Assembly: GCA_003167305.1 (NCBI GenBank)
Contig: PMTP01000116.1
Location: 1-6,623 of the forward strand
Length of the DNA stretch: 6,623 nt
Direction: 5' to 3'
Source of the DNA: Acidobacteriaceae bacterium
GTDB taxonomy: Bacteria; Acidobacteriota; Terriglobia; Terriglobales; Acidobacteriaceae
Of the stretch, positions 6,400 to 6,623 are shown piece after piece (the stretch's first letter is position 1; the number at the start of each line of letters is the position of its first letter). Made by a program: the position numbers and the translations under genes. Under the pieces are notes generated by a model, which worked only from the letters and a program-made list of their open reading frames with translations, did not search any database and was not told where the DNA came from.

Positions 6400-6522
6400 T
6401 TTGATCGTATTTCCTGAATTGAATTGCGCTGGATGAATCGGAGCGACCACTGGCAGAATCTTGCTTGTTTGGGCGAGTACTGCTCACGCCCGCTTCGGTC
6501 TAACGCTGAAAGCAGTGTACCA
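6400..6522 (-). promoter_or_regulatory. Extended -10 promoter and long leader of the cold-shock gene
   Basis: On the - strand TGGTACACT (6514-6522) fits an extended -10 element (TGn plus TACACT at 6514-6519). No good -35 hexamer is visible, as is common with extended -10 promoters, and A-rich tracts upstream (about 6562-6585) could act as an UP element. Transcription would begin near 6507, giving a leader of about 108 bases before the ATG at 6399. Long leaders are typical of cold-regulated csp genes. The remaining bases to the window end (6523-6623) are AT-rich and show no gene that I can support. Confidence 0.5.
6471..6491 (-). other. Stem-loop in the csp 5' leader
   Basis: On the - strand the leader reads GGGC, a two-base bulge GT, GAG, the loop CAGTA, then CTCGCCC. 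That forms seven pairs interrupted by the bulge. It would start about 16 bases into the predicted transcript and ends about 70 bases before the start codon. It could stabilise the mRNA 5' end or take part in a temperature-dependent fold. The pairing is seen in the sequence; the role is inferred. Confidence 0.45.
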
Positions 6523-6623
6523 TCCCTTTTCCAAATAAAGTGCGAATTTGTTGCGTTCCGCGACACTTTTTTCATTTTCCATCTTGGAACTTATTGAATT
6601 GGAAGGCCTTAATGTCGTACTCT

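Noticed and set aside
6381..6575. A 64-codon frame on the - strand upstream of csp
   Set aside because: It covers the csp promoter and leader and overlaps the csp start in another frame. It has no ribosome binding site or recognisable motif.

Overview
The window looks like a piece of chromosome from an acidobacterium (class Terriglobia or a close relative). This is an inference from gene content and style: moderately high GC, exported low-complexity proteins with DPDRP repeats, a secreted family-31 glycoside hydrolase, and a TPR protein of a kind I associate with that group. No rRNA or other phylogenetic marker is present. I see no tRNA, rRNA, CRISPR array, insertion sequence or phage gene.

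Layout from left to right: (1) the 3' part of a tetratricopeptide-repeat protein gene on the + strand, open at the window edge; (2) a strong hairpin terminator; (3) bcp, a 2-Cys thiol peroxidase of the BCP/PrxQ type, on the - strand and convergent with the TPR gene; (4) a 105-bp divergent intergenic region holding two identical 10-bp direct repeats 32 bp apart; (5) a + strand gene for an exported 507-residue protein of unknown function, with five DPDRP-type repeats in a Ser/Thr/Gly-rich linker, a proline-rich hinge and an unrecognised C-terminal domain; (6) a 147-bp gap, then a + strand gene for a secreted 953-residue GH31 enzyme (alpha-xylosidase-like) with a PA14 domain inserted after the catalytic barrel; (7) a bidirectional hairpin terminator; (8) a cold-shock protein gene on the - strand with a long structured leader and an extended -10 promoter near the right edge.

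The genes are mostly single transcription units rather than one operon. Convergent pairs are separated by hairpin terminators, and bcp and the 507-residue protein gene are divergent. The peroxidase and the cold-shock protein are cytoplasmic housekeeping or stress proteins. The GH31 enzyme and the repeat protein carry export signals. The window itself does not link them into a pathway. No complete new system is evident. The least explained items are the DPDRP-repeat protein and the position of the PA14 insert in the GH31 enzyme.
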